Source: Pseudomonadales bacterium (GTDB lineage Bacteria; Pseudomonadota; Gammaproteobacteria; Pseudomonadales; Azotimanducaceae). Taken from it: a stretch of DNA of 64,000 nucleotides. The notes under the pieces are model-generated. The model was not told where the DNA came from. It did no database searches and worked only from the letters and a program-made list of their open reading frames with translations. Of this stretch, positions 51,596-61,227 are shown piece after piece. The stretch lies in NCBI GenBank assembly GCA_019090615.1, contig JAHRVQ010000006.1:95624-159623 (forward strand), given 5' to 3'. Position 1 is the stretch's first letter. Every line of letters starts with the position of its first letter. The position numbers were made by a program, and so were the translations under genes.

Positions 51596-52942
51596 TTAGC
51601 AATGCCTCTTAACGCTGGCAGCTGTCATCAATGCTTCAATCTGCTGGATATCTTTGGGCAAATCAGCGGTTAATACTTCATAGCCATTTTGGGTAACCAG
51701 GATATCGTCTTCGATTCGTATACCAATCCCGAGATACTTAGCAGGTATTTGCGGCAGACTCGGATGGATATAAATGCCAGGTTCTACCGTAGTCACCATA
51801 CCAGGCTCAAATACCCGCCATTCACCCTGAATTTTATATTCCCCCACGTCATGCACATCCAGTCCCAACCAATGACCAGTACGGTGCATGGTGAACTTTT
51901 TATAACTTTCTGCAGCAATTACCTGTTCAAGGCTACCGGTCAATAAACCTAATTTAATAAGCCCTTGAGTAATCACCTCTACCGCCGCTTCATGGGGCTG
52001 ATTCCAGTGGTTACCCGGTTTAATCATACTAATGGCAGCCTCTTGCGCTTCAAGAACGATGCTATATATTTCTTTCTGAGCAGTGGTATATCGACCACTA
52101 ACAGGATAAGTACGGGTCACATCAGAAGCATAATACTGGTATTCACAACCGGCATCGACCAACACCAGCTCAGCCTCATTACATTCAGTATCATTGTGAA
52201 TATAATGTAAAATACAGGCATTATCCCCAGCCCCAACAATCGAGGGATAAGCCGCCGACATAGCGCCACTAGACATAAATCTATGCAACAGTGTAGCTTC
52301 TAATTGATACTCGTATATACCTGGCCGAATTTGTTGCATCAGCGCTTTATGCGCAGACACCGTAATATCCGCAGCACGTTGAAGCACTTTTACTTCCTGT
52401 TTGCTCTTAAACAACCTGAGTTCGTGCAGGAATTGATCCAGATGAACAAATTCACCCGGGGGCCTTGTGCCACTTTGTTGATTGGTTTTAAGACTATTAA
52501 CCCATCCCATGATGCGTTGATCAAATTCCAGATGAGACCCTAGCGCATAATAAAGCCGAGATTTAGCTTCGATTAAACCCGGCAAAATCTCATCAATATC
52601 GGTAATAGGAAATGCATCATCAAAACCATATAACTCAAGTACTTTCTCAGGCCCGGTGATTTTTCCATGCCATTGCTCTAACAAAGGATCTTTTTCGCGA
52701 CAAAACAGAATGCATTCGCCATGTGGCCTACCAGGAATCAGCACTAGCACCGATTCTGGCTCTGTAAAACCACTCAGGTAATAAAAATCGCTGTCCTGTC
52801 GAAATCGATACTCGACATCACCATTACGACACTGCTGACGGGCGCTGGGTAAAATGGCAATACTATTGCTTTCCATCAAGCGCATAAGTTCACGCCGCCG
52901 ACGGGCAAACTCCTGCAGGTCAATTTTTACCGTGGGGTTCAA
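51596..52942 (-). CDS. pepP: Xaa-Pro aminopeptidase PepP
   Basis: A 448-residue metallopeptidase of the creatinase fold. The metal ligands are visible: Asp in LVDAGCEYQYYASDVTRTYP (two), His in HRTGHWLGLDVHDVG, Glu in VEPGIYI and Glu in GIRIEDDILVT. The N-terminal FARRRRELM and GDVEYRFRQDSDFYYLSGF are typical. It removes N-terminal residues before proline. The first start is a TTG at 52942 (LNPTVKIDLQEF), with a TAGGG some eight bases upstream; no ATG fits better. It lies between ygfB and ubiI as in E. coli. Confidence 0.94.
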   Translation of the reverse strand: MNPTVKIDLQEFARRRRELMRLMESNSIAILPSARQQCRNGDVEYRFRQDSDFYYLSGFTEPESVLVLIPGRPHGECILFCREKDPLLEQWHGKITGPEKVLELYGFDDAFPITDIDEILPGLIEAKSRLYYALGSHLEFDQRIMGWVNSLKTNQQSGTRPPGEFVHLDQFLHELRLFKSKQEVKVLQRAADITVSAHKALMQQIRPGIYEYQLEATLLHRFMSSGAMSAAYPSIVGAGDNACILHYIHNDTECNEAELVLVDAGCEYQYYASDVTRTYPVSGRYTTAQKEIYSIVLEAQEAAISMIKPGNHWNQPHEAAVEVITQGLIKLGLLTGSLEQVIAAESYKKFTMHRTGHWLGLDVHDVGEYKIQGEWRVFEPGMVTTVEPGIYIHPSLPQIPAKYLGIGIRIEDDILVTQNGYEVLTADLPKDIQQIEALMTAASVKRHC

Positions 52943-53058
52943 ATTTGTACCCTACCTTGGTGGTCTCGCATATTCCCCCTCAGAGTATTTATCCGCAAAG
53001 TGACAGGTTAAACGCCAATTCTATCTAATCCCTATCCTATCTAATTAATGGCGATTTT

Positions 53059-53625
53059 TTAGTGCAACGCGCGACTGGCGCATTCAGTAAAAACCAGTAA
53101 AGCTGCCATTCGAACATATTCGGTGATCTCAAATACATCGCTTTCATTGGCATCATCTTCAGGTATTTCATCGGCTAAATTTTCATCCAGTTTTGCAATT
53201 TGGGCCAAATCAGTCAGCACTTCACGGATCTCTGAATCAAGTTCACCCTCAGCAAAACGCCCGCTCAAACCAAAACCTGATAAAAACCCCGCGCACCAAC
53301 GACTAATACATTGTTGGCGTATATTTATCGCCACGTTATCCTCAGGCAACAACATCTGAAAGCCAAAATCAACATCACTTAATTTGCTATGAATATCCCC
53401 GGCTAACAAAGCAATCGCCTCACCCAGCTTTACATCATCAAGCGCAAGGTCAGCTTCTGCGGTGTCCTGCCAGCCAGCCAGCATTTCAGTTTCTATTGAA
53501 TCTGATAATTTTGCACCTGCACTTAACCAGCCACATATTCGGCCATGCAATTCCGCAAGGTCAGTCGGCGTTTGCTGGCCATCAAGCATTTCATCCAGGT
53601 CATTAAATTTCATCTTCAGGGCCAT
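53059..53625 (-). CDS. ygfB: UPF0149 family protein YgfB
   Basis: A 188-residue acidic helical protein with AELHGRICGWLSAGAK and CISRWCAGFLSGFGLSG, the two stretches that define UPF0149/YgfB. E. coli and Pseudomonas members sit beside pepP. In P. aeruginosa a YgfB protein affects expression of a beta-lactamase pathway, but a general role is not settled. It is divergent from the small coiled-coil gene and zapA. Confidence 0.92.
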   Translation of the reverse strand: MALKMKFNDLDEMLDGQQTPTDLAELHGRICGWLSAGAKLSDSIETEMLAGWQDTAEADLALDDVKLGEAIALLAGDIHSKLSDVDFGFQMLLPEDNVAINIRQQCISRWCAGFLSGFGLSGRFAEGELDSEIREVLTDLAQIAKLDENLADEIPEDDANESDVFEITEYVRMAALLVFTECASRALH

Positions 53626-53722
53626 TAATCCAAAAACTCAATCTTACTCTATCTGTCCCCGTTTGACCTTTATAGAACAACAGATTTATAGTGCATAAAA
53701 CACAGCAAATGAGAATTTCCTA

Positions 53723-53920
53723 TTGGCAATCCAAGAACTTGAAACTAAAATCGATGAACTTATTTTGCTCTGCGATAAACTTGAGAAAAGTCAGGCGGTC
53801 ATGCAAACAGATCAAAAAAACTGGCAGCTTGAACGTGTGCGACTACTGGAAAAAAACCAACTCGCAAAAACCAAACTTGAAGCCATGATCTTGCGCCTGA
53901 AAGCCCTCGAAGAAGAATAA
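53723..53920 (+). CDS. Small coiled-coil protein upstream of zapA (TIGR02449-like)
   Basis: A 65-residue, almost wholly helical, charged protein. It opens AIQELETKIDELILLCDKLEK and ends in LKALEEE with clear heptads. A 65-residue family (TIGR02449) is known just upstream of zapA in many gammaproteobacteria, and position and length match. It starts at TTG 53723 with GAG about ten bases upstream. A second frame here (53691-53888) has no coiled-coil pattern and is a shadow. It may be a cell-division accessory protein by association. Confidence 0.75.
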   Translation: MAIQELETKIDELILLCDKLEKSQAVMQTDQKNWQLERVRLLEKNQLAKTKLEAMILRLKALEEE

Positions 53921-53959
53921 CTGCTTTTACTTCGCCCTTGAATTGTAACCGGATAAAAC

Positions 53960-54271
53960 ATGCTAGACGCCGAAACCGTATCAGTCTCAATTCTGGACAA
54001 AGAATACCAGGTCAACTGCCCGGCTGACGAAATTGCCGCCCTTAAACAATCCGCTCAATATCTGGATAATAAAATGCGAGACGTTAAAAACAGCGCCTCC
54101 GTTTTAGGGCTCGACCGAATAGCCGTAATGGCAGCGCTAAATATTGCCAACGACCTGATTAATGAACAACAAAAAACTGCCCGCATGATCCAGGACCAGG
54201 AGAATGAAATACAAAACCTCTCTAATAAACTGGACACTGCACTAAACCGGCTAAATGACGAAACTGACTAA
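53960..54271 (+). CDS. zapA: Cell division protein ZapA
   Basis: A 103-residue ZapA with VSVSILDKEYQVNCPADEIAALKQSAQYLDNKM, the family's N-terminal domain, followed by a long helix for tetramer formation. It bundles FtsZ filaments at the division site. It lies 39 bases after the coiled-coil gene. In many relatives the 6S RNA gene follows zapA; here radA converges after only 15 bases, so 6S RNA is not in that place. Confidence 0.93.
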   Translation: MLDAETVSVSILDKEYQVNCPADEIAALKQSAQYLDNKMRDVKNSASVLGLDRIAVMAALNIANDLINEQQKTARMIQDQENEIQNLSNKLDTALNRLNDETD

Positions 54272-54286
54272 ACGCCATTGCGGCCT

Positions 54287-55645
54287 TTAATCAATCGCCT
54301 CCAGCGCATCTGATAATTTACTCACGCCAATTACATTAAGACCCTGAACTGGTTTTTTTGGCAGGTTAGCCGCTGGCACAATAGCCTTTTTGAAGCCATG
54401 TTTAGCCGCTTCTCTGAGCCTTTCCTGACCATTTCGGACTGGGCGAATTTCACCTGACAGCCCAACTTCACCGAAACAAACCAGCCCCAGCGGCAGCGCT
54501 CGGTCCCTGAAGCTCGACACGATAGCCAACAACAAAGCAAGATCGCTACTGGTTTCTGCAACTCGAATTCCACCCACCGCATTGACAAAAACATCCTGGT
54601 CGCCCACCTGCAAACCCCCATGCCGATGTAATATGGCTAACAGCATCGCCAATCGATTTTGATCAAAACCCACCGCCACGCGGCGTGGATTTCCTAGCGC
54701 GCTGCTATCCACCAATGCCTGCGCTTCCACCAATAGTGGCCGAGTTCCTTCCCATACCACCATAACGATAGAGCCGGGTGTTTCCTGATCACCGCGAGAT
54801 AAAAAAATCGCCGACGGATTAGCAACTTCCACCAGACCTTTTTCCGTCATAGCAAATATGCCCAGCTCATTCACTGCACCAAAACGATTTTTGCTGCTGC
54901 GCAAGGTGCGATAACGCGCATCATTATCACCTTCAAGCATAACAAAACAGTCAATCATATGCTCAAGCACCCTGGGCCCGGCAAGACTACCTTCTTTTGT
55001 AACATGGCCCACCAACAACAATATCGTATTGGTTTTTTTTGCCTGCTGAATCAGCACCGAGGCTGACTCTCGCACCTGACTGATGCCACCGGGAGCAGAA
55101 TCCACGTCATCAAGATGCATTACCTGAATAGAGTCGATTACTACCAGCTTTGGTTGTAGCTCATCCCATACCGAGATTATGGTTTCAACTTCTGTCTGCG
55201 CCATCACCTTAAGGTCTGTCATCGGTAGTTTAAGGCGTCGAGCACGCATCGCAATTTGTGCCAGGCTTTCTTCTCCAGTGATATACAAAGCAGAATTTTG
55301 GCCCGCTAACTGACACATGATCTGTATTAACAAGGTGCTTTTACCCGCCCCAGGGTTACCGGAAATCAGTACCGCTGAGCCAGCGACCAGGCCACCACCC
55401 AATACTCGGTCAAATTCCCCGTTACCTGTCAGTAAGCGCGGTATATCTTCAGCCGATACTTCAGCCAGTGTCTGCGTCTGCTCCAGTTGACCGGCATAGC
55501 CTTTTTTGCGCGCCTTGCTACTACCGCTATCAACACTCAATCGGCTCAGTGTATTCCACGCCTGACAGTCCTTACATTGCCCCTGCCATTTAGCATAATC
55601 CGAGCCGCAGTCGGCACAGACATAAACGGTTTTAGTTTTCGCCAT
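54287..55645 (-). CDS. radA: DNA repair protein RadA
   Basis: A 452-residue RecA-like branch-migration protein. It has the four-cysteine zinc finger CADCGSDYAKWQGQCKDC, Walker A GNPGAGKSTLLIQ, the RadA-specific KNRFGAVNELGIF motif and a Lon-like C-terminal domain (VNAVGGIRVAETSSDLALLLA). It helps process recombination intermediates. It overlaps the end of alr by 14 bases on the same strand. Confidence 0.96.
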   Translation of the reverse strand: MAKTKTVYVCADCGSDYAKWQGQCKDCQAWNTLSRLSVDSGSSKARKKGYAGQLEQTQTLAEVSAEDIPRLLTGNGEFDRVLGGGLVAGSAVLISGNPGAGKSTLLIQIMCQLAGQNSALYITGEESLAQIAMRARRLKLPMTDLKVMAQTEVETIISVWDELQPKLVVIDSIQVMHLDDVDSAPGGISQVRESASVLIQQAKKTNTILLLVGHVTKEGSLAGPRVLEHMIDCFVMLEGDNDARYRTLRSSKNRFGAVNELGIFAMTEKGLVEVANPSAIFLSRGDQETPGSIVMVVWEGTRPLLVEAQALVDSSALGNPRRVAVGFDQNRLAMLLAILHRHGGLQVGDQDVFVNAVGGIRVAETSSDLALLLAIVSSFRDRALPLGLVCFGEVGLSGEIRPVRNGQERLREAAKHGFKKAIVPAANLPKKPVQGLNVIGVSKLSDALEAID

Positions 55646-56702
55646 AGACTTTCTGCACTCGTTGAGTAAGGCCTGACATCAAGGTATAACTAAGCGTATT
55701 GGCATAGGCAGCTATTTCATCAATCGGCAAATCTGCCCCCCAGAAAACCACAGGATCACCAATATCCACTCGATCCTGGTCCGTTAACTTTATAAAACTC
55801 ATATCCATCGAAACTCGGCCTATCAATGACCGCCGCTGGCCATCGACTAATACTGGAGTATTGGCCGGCATTTCCCTTGGATAACCATCTGCATACCCCA
55901 GTCCCACTACTGCAATACGACAAGCTTCAGTAGCCTGCCATAGACCGCCATAACCTACTGCATCACCAGCAACCAGAGATTTAATCGCTAATATAGGCGC
56001 AGTCAGCGTCATACCTGCTTCCAGCCTGCTATCCGGTCGCCCCAAAGCTGAACCGCCATAGATCATAATACCCGGCCGTATCCAGCCCAATCTTGTTTCA
56101 GCCAGTTCAAGTAGGGCACTGGAATTAGCAATTGAAGTTTCAACGGCTAAATCGAACTTTTCAGCAACCTGTAAATAACGCCCTAATTGCGTACTATTCG
56201 CCACATGATGCCGCTGTTCTGAGTGCGCTAAATGACTCATCAGTCCAATAATATTTTTCCGCCCGATAGTCGTTACGAGTTCGGCCAGCTGTAGTGAATC
56301 CGCTGTATATTTAAATCCAAGGCGATTCATTCCAGTGTCGATTTTTATCCAGCAAGGGCCGTCATCAAAAATTTCAAGCTGGCGTTCATTATGCACCACC
56401 GGTATCAGATTCAACTCACGACAAAGTTTTAGTTCTTGCCGACCAAGGAAACCTTCGAGGATCACCAGCTGATTATCGATGCCCGCTTGACGCAATTCGA
56501 TGCCTTCAACCACCCTTGCGACGGCAAAACCATCTGCTGCTTTTAGTTGCTGACATACTTTGATCGCGCCATGGCCATAAGCATCCGCCTTAACCACCAC
56601 CATTGTCTTGCTATCAGGGGAGTACTTTCGAGCTTTTGCAAAATTACGCTGGATAGCGTCCAGATGGATAATTGCCTGTGGGATATTACCTAAGCTACGC
56701 AA
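55632..56702 (-). CDS. alr: Alanine racemase
   Basis: A 356-residue PLP enzyme that makes D-alanine for peptidoglycan. The PLP lysine is in MVVVKADAYGHGA, and the catalytic tyrosine region is GDAVGYGGLWQA with GLGYADGYPR and IGRVSMDMSFI. The frame's first start is TTG 56702 with no clear ribosome binding site, so the exact start is uncertain. It lies 27 bases after dnaB on the same strand. Confidence 0.94.
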   Translation of the reverse strand: MRSLGNIPQAIIHLDAIQRNFAKARKYSPDSKTMVVVKADAYGHGAIKVCQQLKAADGFAVARVVEGIELRQAGIDNQLVILEGFLGRQELKLCRELNLIPVVHNERQLEIFDDGPCWIKIDTGMNRLGFKYTADSLQLAELVTTIGRKNIIGLMSHLAHSEQRHHVANSTQLGRYLQVAEKFDLAVETSIANSSALLELAETRLGWIRPGIMIYGGSALGRPDSRLEAGMTLTAPILAIKSLVAGDAVGYGGLWQATEACRIAVVGLGYADGYPREMPANTPVLVDGQRRSLIGRVSMDMSFIKLTDQDRVDIGDPVVFWGADLPIDEIAAYANTLSYTLMSGLTQRVQKVYGEN

Positions 56703-56729
56703 AATGACGATTCATTCTGGTTTATCATG

Positions 56730-58106
56730 CTATTCATAATCATAGTCACCATAACCCACAGCCAAATCTTCAAACTTGGTAAACTGACCAATAAAGGCTA
56801 ACTTCCTACGGCCAATAGGTCCATTTCTTTGTTTAAGTATGATGACCTCTGCTATACCTTTTTCCGCGTCTTCGTGATAAACCTCATCACGATATATCGC
56901 CATAATGATATCTGCATCCTGCTCTATCGCGCCTGATTCGCGTAGATCCGACATGATAGGTCTTTTATCGTTGCGTTGCTCTAAACCCCGATTAAGCTGA
57001 GACAGGGCAATAATCGGACAATTAAACTCCTTCGCGAGCCCTTTTAATGAACGACTGATTTCTGAAATTTCTGTGGCTCGGTTTTCAGCACCGCCGGTAA
57101 CTTGCATCAACTGGATATAATCAATAACAATCAGCCCCAAATCCCCATGTTCACGTACTACGCGCCTTGCCCGCGCGCGCATTTCTGTAGGCGATAAGGC
57201 AGCAGTATCATCCACCAACAACGGTTTATCATTAAGCAACGTAACCGCAGAGGTTAACCGTGGCCAATCATCATCACCCAATTGACCACTACGAATTTTG
57301 GTTTGATCAATTCTACCGAGGGACGACAACATCCTGATAATCAACGAGTCGGCGGGCATTTCCATACTAAATACCAGCACCACCTTGTCATTTGAAATCG
57401 CGGCGTTTTCGGCGATATTCATCGCAAAAGATGTTTTGCCCATTGAGGGCCGCCCTGCAACCACAATCATATCGCCGGGCTGCAAGCCCATGGTCATTTC
57501 ATCCACCTCGCGAAAGCCCGTACTCAACCCGGTGAGCTGCCCCTTGGTCTGGAATAATTCATCAATTCGCTCAACGGCTTTAGTCAGCAATGGTTTAATG
57601 GCTTGAGGGCCACCAGTACTGGGCCTGCTATCGCCAATTTTGAAGACTGCTGACTCAGCCAGATCTATTAACGTGTGGCTATTACGACCCTGCGGGTTAA
57701 AACCACTCTCAGCAATATCATGGGCTACAGCAATCAGGCTACGTACCGTTGCCCGTTCAGCAACGATTTCAGCATAAGCTTTTACATTAGATACAGCCGG
57801 GGTTGTTTCGGCAAGATCAGCAAGATAGGCAATACCACCAACATTCGCCAGTTCATTGACTTCTTCGAGGGACTCCGAAATCGTGACGATATCCAGCGGC
57901 TGATTTCTTTCTGCCAGCACAGCCATACACCGATAAATGACCCGGTGATCGGTACGGTAGAAATCATCTGGGGTAATGATACTGGCAATGTTATCCCAGG
58001 CCTCAGTATCCAGCATCAAGCCGCCAAGTACCGAACGTTCCGCTTCAAGGGAATGAGGAGGGATTTTTAGTGAAACAGCACTACTTTCGTCGATTGCTAT
58101 TGCCAA
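56730..58106 (-). CDS. dnaB: Replicative DNA helicase DnaB
   Basis: A 458-residue hexameric helicase. The N-terminal domain has PPHSLEAERSVLGGLMLD. The RecA-like domain has Walker A GRPSMGKTSFAMNIAE, Walker B GLIVIDYIQLM and the DLRESGAIEQDADIIM stretch. It unwinds DNA at the replication fork. It appears to begin at TTG 58106. It lies between rplI and alr in a conserved run. Confidence 0.97.
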   Translation of the reverse strand: MAIAIDESSAVSLKIPPHSLEAERSVLGGLMLDTEAWDNIASIITPDDFYRTDHRVIYRCMAVLAERNQPLDIVTISESLEEVNELANVGGIAYLADLAETTPAVSNVKAYAEIVAERATVRSLIAVAHDIAESGFNPQGRNSHTLIDLAESAVFKIGDSRPSTGGPQAIKPLLTKAVERIDELFQTKGQLTGLSTGFREVDEMTMGLQPGDMIVVAGRPSMGKTSFAMNIAENAAISNDKVVLVFSMEMPADSLIIRMLSSLGRIDQTKIRSGQLGDDDWPRLTSAVTLLNDKPLLVDDTAALSPTEMRARARRVVREHGDLGLIVIDYIQLMQVTGGAENRATEISEISRSLKGLAKEFNCPIIALSQLNRGLEQRNDKRPIMSDLRESGAIEQDADIIMAIYRDEVYHEDAEKGIAEVIILKQRNGPIGRRKLAFIGQFTKFEDLAVGYGDYDYE

Positions 58107-58276
58107 TGGATAAACTCAAATATTCGTTTAAAATTAGCCGCCAGGATTGCTGCGCTTTTTAAGCACTATCCTGCACCCTCCAATCCAGCCGCTTATGATG
58201 CCAATCCAGTTAAAATTCAGTGTTGGTATCAACCCTTTCAACAACTATCACAGAACGACTATCACAGGGCAATCGC

Positions 58277-58726
58277 TCAGGCTTCGGCTATAACACCCAC
58301 TTTAAGTACAGTTTTAACCTCAGAATGGAGCTGAATATCAATTTCGAATTCGCCCAGTTCACGAATAGGGCCAGTAGGCATTTTTATTTCACCGCGCTCG
58401 ATTTTGACTCCCCGCGCCGTAGCTGCCTCGGCAATATCTCGAACCGTAATAGACCCAAACAACTTGCCTTCTTCACCAGCTTTAGTCGACAGGGTAATAT
58501 CCAGTGCGGATATTTTTGCGGCTCTTGCAGTGGCTTCACTGAGCTTCACATCAGCTACCTGTTGCAATTCAGCACGCCGGGCATCAAAAGACTTAATATT
58601 TTCTTCTGTTGCTGCGACAGCCTTATGCTTGGGAATTAAAAAGTTTCTGCCGTAACCTGCTTTCACATTCACCTGGTCACCCAGGCCACCCAGATTTTCT
58701 ACATTTTCCAATAAAATTATTTGCAT
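58277..58726 (-). CDS. rplI: 50S ribosomal protein L9
   Basis: A 149-residue L9: [21 protein letters not shown], then [13 protein letters not shown], the long connecting helix and a C-terminal domain. It lies six bases after the DUF2232 gene. A 170-base gap separates it from dnaB; no clear terminator was seen there. Confidence 0.98.
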   Translation of the reverse strand: MQIILLENVENLGGLGDQVNVKAGYGRNFLIPKHKAVAATEENIKSFDARRAELQQVADVKLSEATARAAKISALDITLSTKAGEEGKLFGSITVRDIAEAATARGVKIERGEIKMPTGPIRELGEFEIDIQLHSEVKTVLKVGVIAEA

Positions 58727-58731
58727 CTTTA

Positions 58732-59559
58732 TTATACCTCTCGATCAGATCGGAATTTTTCTCTCAAACCAAACCAGCTATCCATCAAACCCGCAACAAT
58801 CAACACCGGCATAATAAACTGGAACATAAATATCAATAATAAATAGAAGCTGACCAACCAGCTTCTGGATAAACCCTTGTCTTTAGCTAACCAATGGACC
58901 AAAGCAACAGCGGCTATAAGCAACGGTAGCACAAGCAACTGCCCCCAACGGACAAGTTCCCCGATTCCGTATGCTGACAGACATAGACCTACCAATACCG
59001 CACTGAACATGGGCGGGATGCGCAACGCGCGAAATTCCTGTCCAAACCCACCTGGATTGTACAGCTCACCCTGCCACCATCTTGCCAGGATCAAAAACAC
59101 TAATAAATTGAGCGCAAACCCAAGCGCAAGCATACCAAAAAACAAATCGTAGGCCTGTTCGGCATCCTTTAATACCAGATCTTTGAATACCAGGCCGACA
59201 TAATCATTCAATAACTGACTAGCTGACGCTTCAAAAATCAATGCACCGACAATTGAAAATATAACCAACGCGGCGAGCGTAAACGCCCACGAGGCTGTAA
59301 TCTTCAATACATAGGCCAACGCCACCATACTGGCAAGCGCATAAACGGGGGTAATATCCAGATTAAATGCAAAATAACCCAACATGGGCAAACAAGCCCA
59401 TATTAGCACCCATCCCGCTTCTAGCATGCCCTTTCTTAATACCACCAGGCTAATTACTGCATAAAACAGCCCTTGCAAAGGTGGAAAAAGCGCACCAATC
59501 AAACAGACGCCTAATGCTTGATTTCGACCACGCATTACAAATTCAGCCAGCGCCCTCAT
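58732..59559 (-). CDS. DUF2232 membrane protein
   Basis: A 275-residue protein of about eight membrane helices, for example [21 protein letters not shown] and [21 protein letters not shown]. It matches the membrane protein found between rpsR and rplI in Pseudomonas and relatives (DUF2232). The function is unknown. It sits 27 bases after rpsR in what looks like one ribosomal-protein transcript. Confidence 0.83.
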   Translation of the reverse strand: MRALAEFVMRGRNQALGVCLIGALFPPLQGLFYAVISLVVLRKGMLEAGWVLIWACLPMLGYFAFNLDITPVYALASMVALAYVLKITASWAFTLAALVIFSIVGALIFEASASQLLNDYVGLVFKDLVLKDAEQAYDLFFGMLALGFALNLLVFLILARWWQGELYNPGGFGQEFRALRIPPMFSAVLVGLCLSAYGIGELVRWGQLLVLPLLIAAVALVHWLAKDKGLSRSWLVSFYLLLIFMFQFIMPVLIVAGLMDSWFGLREKFRSDREV

Positions 59560-59586
59560 CTGCTCATCGCATAGTCCTCAGTCGGA

Positions 59587-59814
59587 CTAACTATGGCCGT
59601 CGGTATAAGGTATCAACGCTAAGTACCTGGCCCGCTTGATGGCTTTTGCCAACTGGCGTTGATACTTGGCCTTCGTCCCCGTAATACGACTGGGTACTAT
59701 CTTGCCTGTTTCAGATATATATTGTTTCAGGGTATCGATATCTTTGTAATCAATCTCAGTTACACCTTCAGCGGTGAACCTGCAATACTTTCGTCTGCGA
59801 TAAAAACGTGACAT
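59587..59814 (-). CDS. rpsR: 30S ribosomal protein S18
   Basis: 75 residues with the S18 signature [33 protein letters not shown] and the C-terminal [17 protein letters not shown]. It lies 11 bases after rpsF. No priB gene stands between them, unlike in enterobacteria. Confidence 0.98.
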   Translation of the reverse strand: MSRFYRRRKYCRFTAEGVTEIDYKDIDTLKQYISETGKIVPSRITGTKAKYQRQLAKAIKRARYLALIPYTDGHS

Positions 59815-59825
59815 ATATCCTCCGA

Positions 59826-60281
59826 TTAACCTTCATCGCCAGAAGTTTTTGCTTCCGACTTTGCTTCTTGAGCCGTATCAGCTTTACCCGCTGACGGTGC
59901 TTCAGCTGTTCGCCTTGGGCCCCGGTCTTCACGGTTACTTTCTTTTTTCTGACGACTTTCTCTTTCGAGTTTCATCACAGGTGATTCGCCTGTTTCGGGA
60001 CCTTTACGACCTAAAATCAGGTTTCGAATGACAGCATCATTAAATCGGAATGCAGTATTAAGCTCGGTCAGCGTATCCTGGCCACATTCAACATTAAGCA
60101 GAATATAATGCGCTTTGTGGATTTTATTAATTGGGTAGGCTAACTGATGTCGGCCCCAATCTTCAACACGATGCACACTGCCACCGCCATCTGTGACTAC
60201 GGTTGTATATCGCTCGATCATTCCTGGTACCTGTTCGCTTTGATCAGGGTGTACCAGAAACACTACTTCGTAATGTCTCAT
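59826..60281 (-). CDS. rpsF: 30S ribosomal protein S6
   Basis: S6 of 151 residues: [35 protein letters not shown] and [11 protein letters not shown]. The C-terminal 50 residues are charged and low-complexity, with alternating acidic and basic residues. They include the region where E. coli S6 is tailed with glutamates by RimK; here the end is GDEG rather than a Glu pair. GGAG stands a few bases before ATG 60281. Confidence 0.97.
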   Translation of the reverse strand: MRHYEVVFLVHPDQSEQVPGMIERYTTVVTDGGGSVHRVEDWGRHQLAYPINKIHKAHYILLNVECGQDTLTELNTAFRFNDAVIRNLILGRKGPETGESPVMKLERESRQKKESNREDRGPRRTAEAPSAGKADTAQEAKSEAKTSGDEG

Positions 60282-60366
60282 TCAAGACTCCTCTCGGTTG
60301 TATGCTTCCTGTCCGAACCCAGTAATAAATCTTCGGCAGTGAAGCAAGGAGAAATTAGGGACGCGC

Positions 60367-60395
60367 ATTGTATTGAAAGGCATCGCCAGTTGCAA
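60367..60395 (-). promoter_or_regulatory. Sigma-70 promoter of the rpsF-rpsR-rplI transcript
   Basis: TTGCAA (60390-60395) and TACAAT (60367-60372) stand 17 bases apart on the minus strand, upstream of rpsF. The bases just after the -10 are GCGCGTCCC, a GC-rich discriminator of the type linked to stringent control of ribosomal genes. Transcription would begin near 60360, about 80 bases before ATG. Confidence 0.75.
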
Positions 60396-60419
60396 GCGGC
60401 TTACGCAGCCAGGCCTTAA

Positions 60420-60446
60420 CTACTTTAGCTACTTTAACTACTTTGA
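60420..60446. repeat. Three 9-bp units at the 3' end of rlmB
   Basis: CTACTTTAG, CTACTTTAA and CTACTTTGA lie in tandem and cross the rlmB stop codon. Confidence 0.7.
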
Positions 60447-61181
60447 CGAACTACGTTGACGATTTGCTTCATACAGGCATATGCCAGTCGCTACAGAGAC
60501 ATTAAAACCAAAGGTATCGTTCAACATTGGAATATTAACAAGAAAATCACAACATTTAGCCGTTTTTTGTCGCAGCCCTTTCTGTTCCGACCCCATCACC
60601 AACGCAATATTCCCCGTTAAATCCACATCAGAGATCGCCTGTTCTGCAGCCAACAAGGTGCCCACCAGCCAAACACCCTGCGCCTGTAATTTCGATAGGG
60701 TACGCGCCAGGTTAGTGACCTGAATAAGCGGTATATACGACGCGCCACCACTGGCTGTTTTAATCGCTGCATCGTTTAGCGGTGCGCTATTGTCTTTCGG
60801 CACCACCACTGCCTGCACGCCGAGAGTCGCAGCACTCCGCATACAGGCGCCTAAATTACGCGGGTCAGTCACGCCATCAAGAACAAGCAACAACAAATCG
60901 GTTGAGGACCGATCTAATAGTGCATATAAATCTTCTTCGTCACTAATTTTAGGCGCTGTATGCTCAAGCCCCACGCCCTGATGCGTTACCGATGTTAATG
61001 CGCTTAAGCGCTTATCTTTGACCCGTTCAATCAGGCAACCAAGGTCATTGCCAAGGTCTAATAGCTGCTGCAATCGAGATGAGACCTGTCCTTCACGAAC
61101 CAGCAGCTTTTCAATGCCTATAACGCCCTGATTCAGGCGGCTTTCAACGGCATTGATACCAAATAAAAATTGGTTACTCAT
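60438..61181 (-). CDS. rlmB: 23S rRNA (guanosine-2'-O)-methyltransferase RlmB
   Basis: A 247-residue SPOUT methyltransferase. It has FGINAVESRL at the N-terminus, motif 1 VLDGVTDPRNLGACMRSA and motif 2 ALVMGSEQKGLRQKT. Motif 3 reads IPMLNDTFGFNVSVATGICLYE. The usual motif 3 has SLNVS; here the two residues before NVS are GF. RlmB methylates G2251 (E. coli numbering) in the peptidyl-transferase centre. It lies between rnr and rpsF. Confidence 0.93.
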   Translation of the reverse strand: MSNQFLFGINAVESRLNQGVIGIEKLLVREGQVSSRLQQLLDLGNDLGCLIERVKDKRLSALTSVTHQGVGLEHTAPKISDEEDLYALLDRSSTDLLLLVLDGVTDPRNLGACMRSAATLGVQAVVVPKDNSAPLNDAAIKTASGGASYIPLIQVTNLARTLSKLQAQGVWLVGTLLAAEQAISDVDLTGNIALVMGSEQKGLRQKTAKCCDFLVNIPMLNDTFGFNVSVATGICLYEANRQRSSSK

Positions 61182-61227
61182 TTATTTCTGACACTCTTTA
61201 TTGTTTGCTGCTTATTGCAGCTTTTGT

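Noticed and set aside
53691..53888. Alternative frame for the small gene upstream of zapA
   Set aside because: The overlapping frame 53723-53920 has heptad periodicity and matches the known small family in length and place.
54272..54286. 6S RNA (ssrS) downstream of zapA
   Set aside because: Only 15 bases separate zapA from the convergent radA gene; there is no room.
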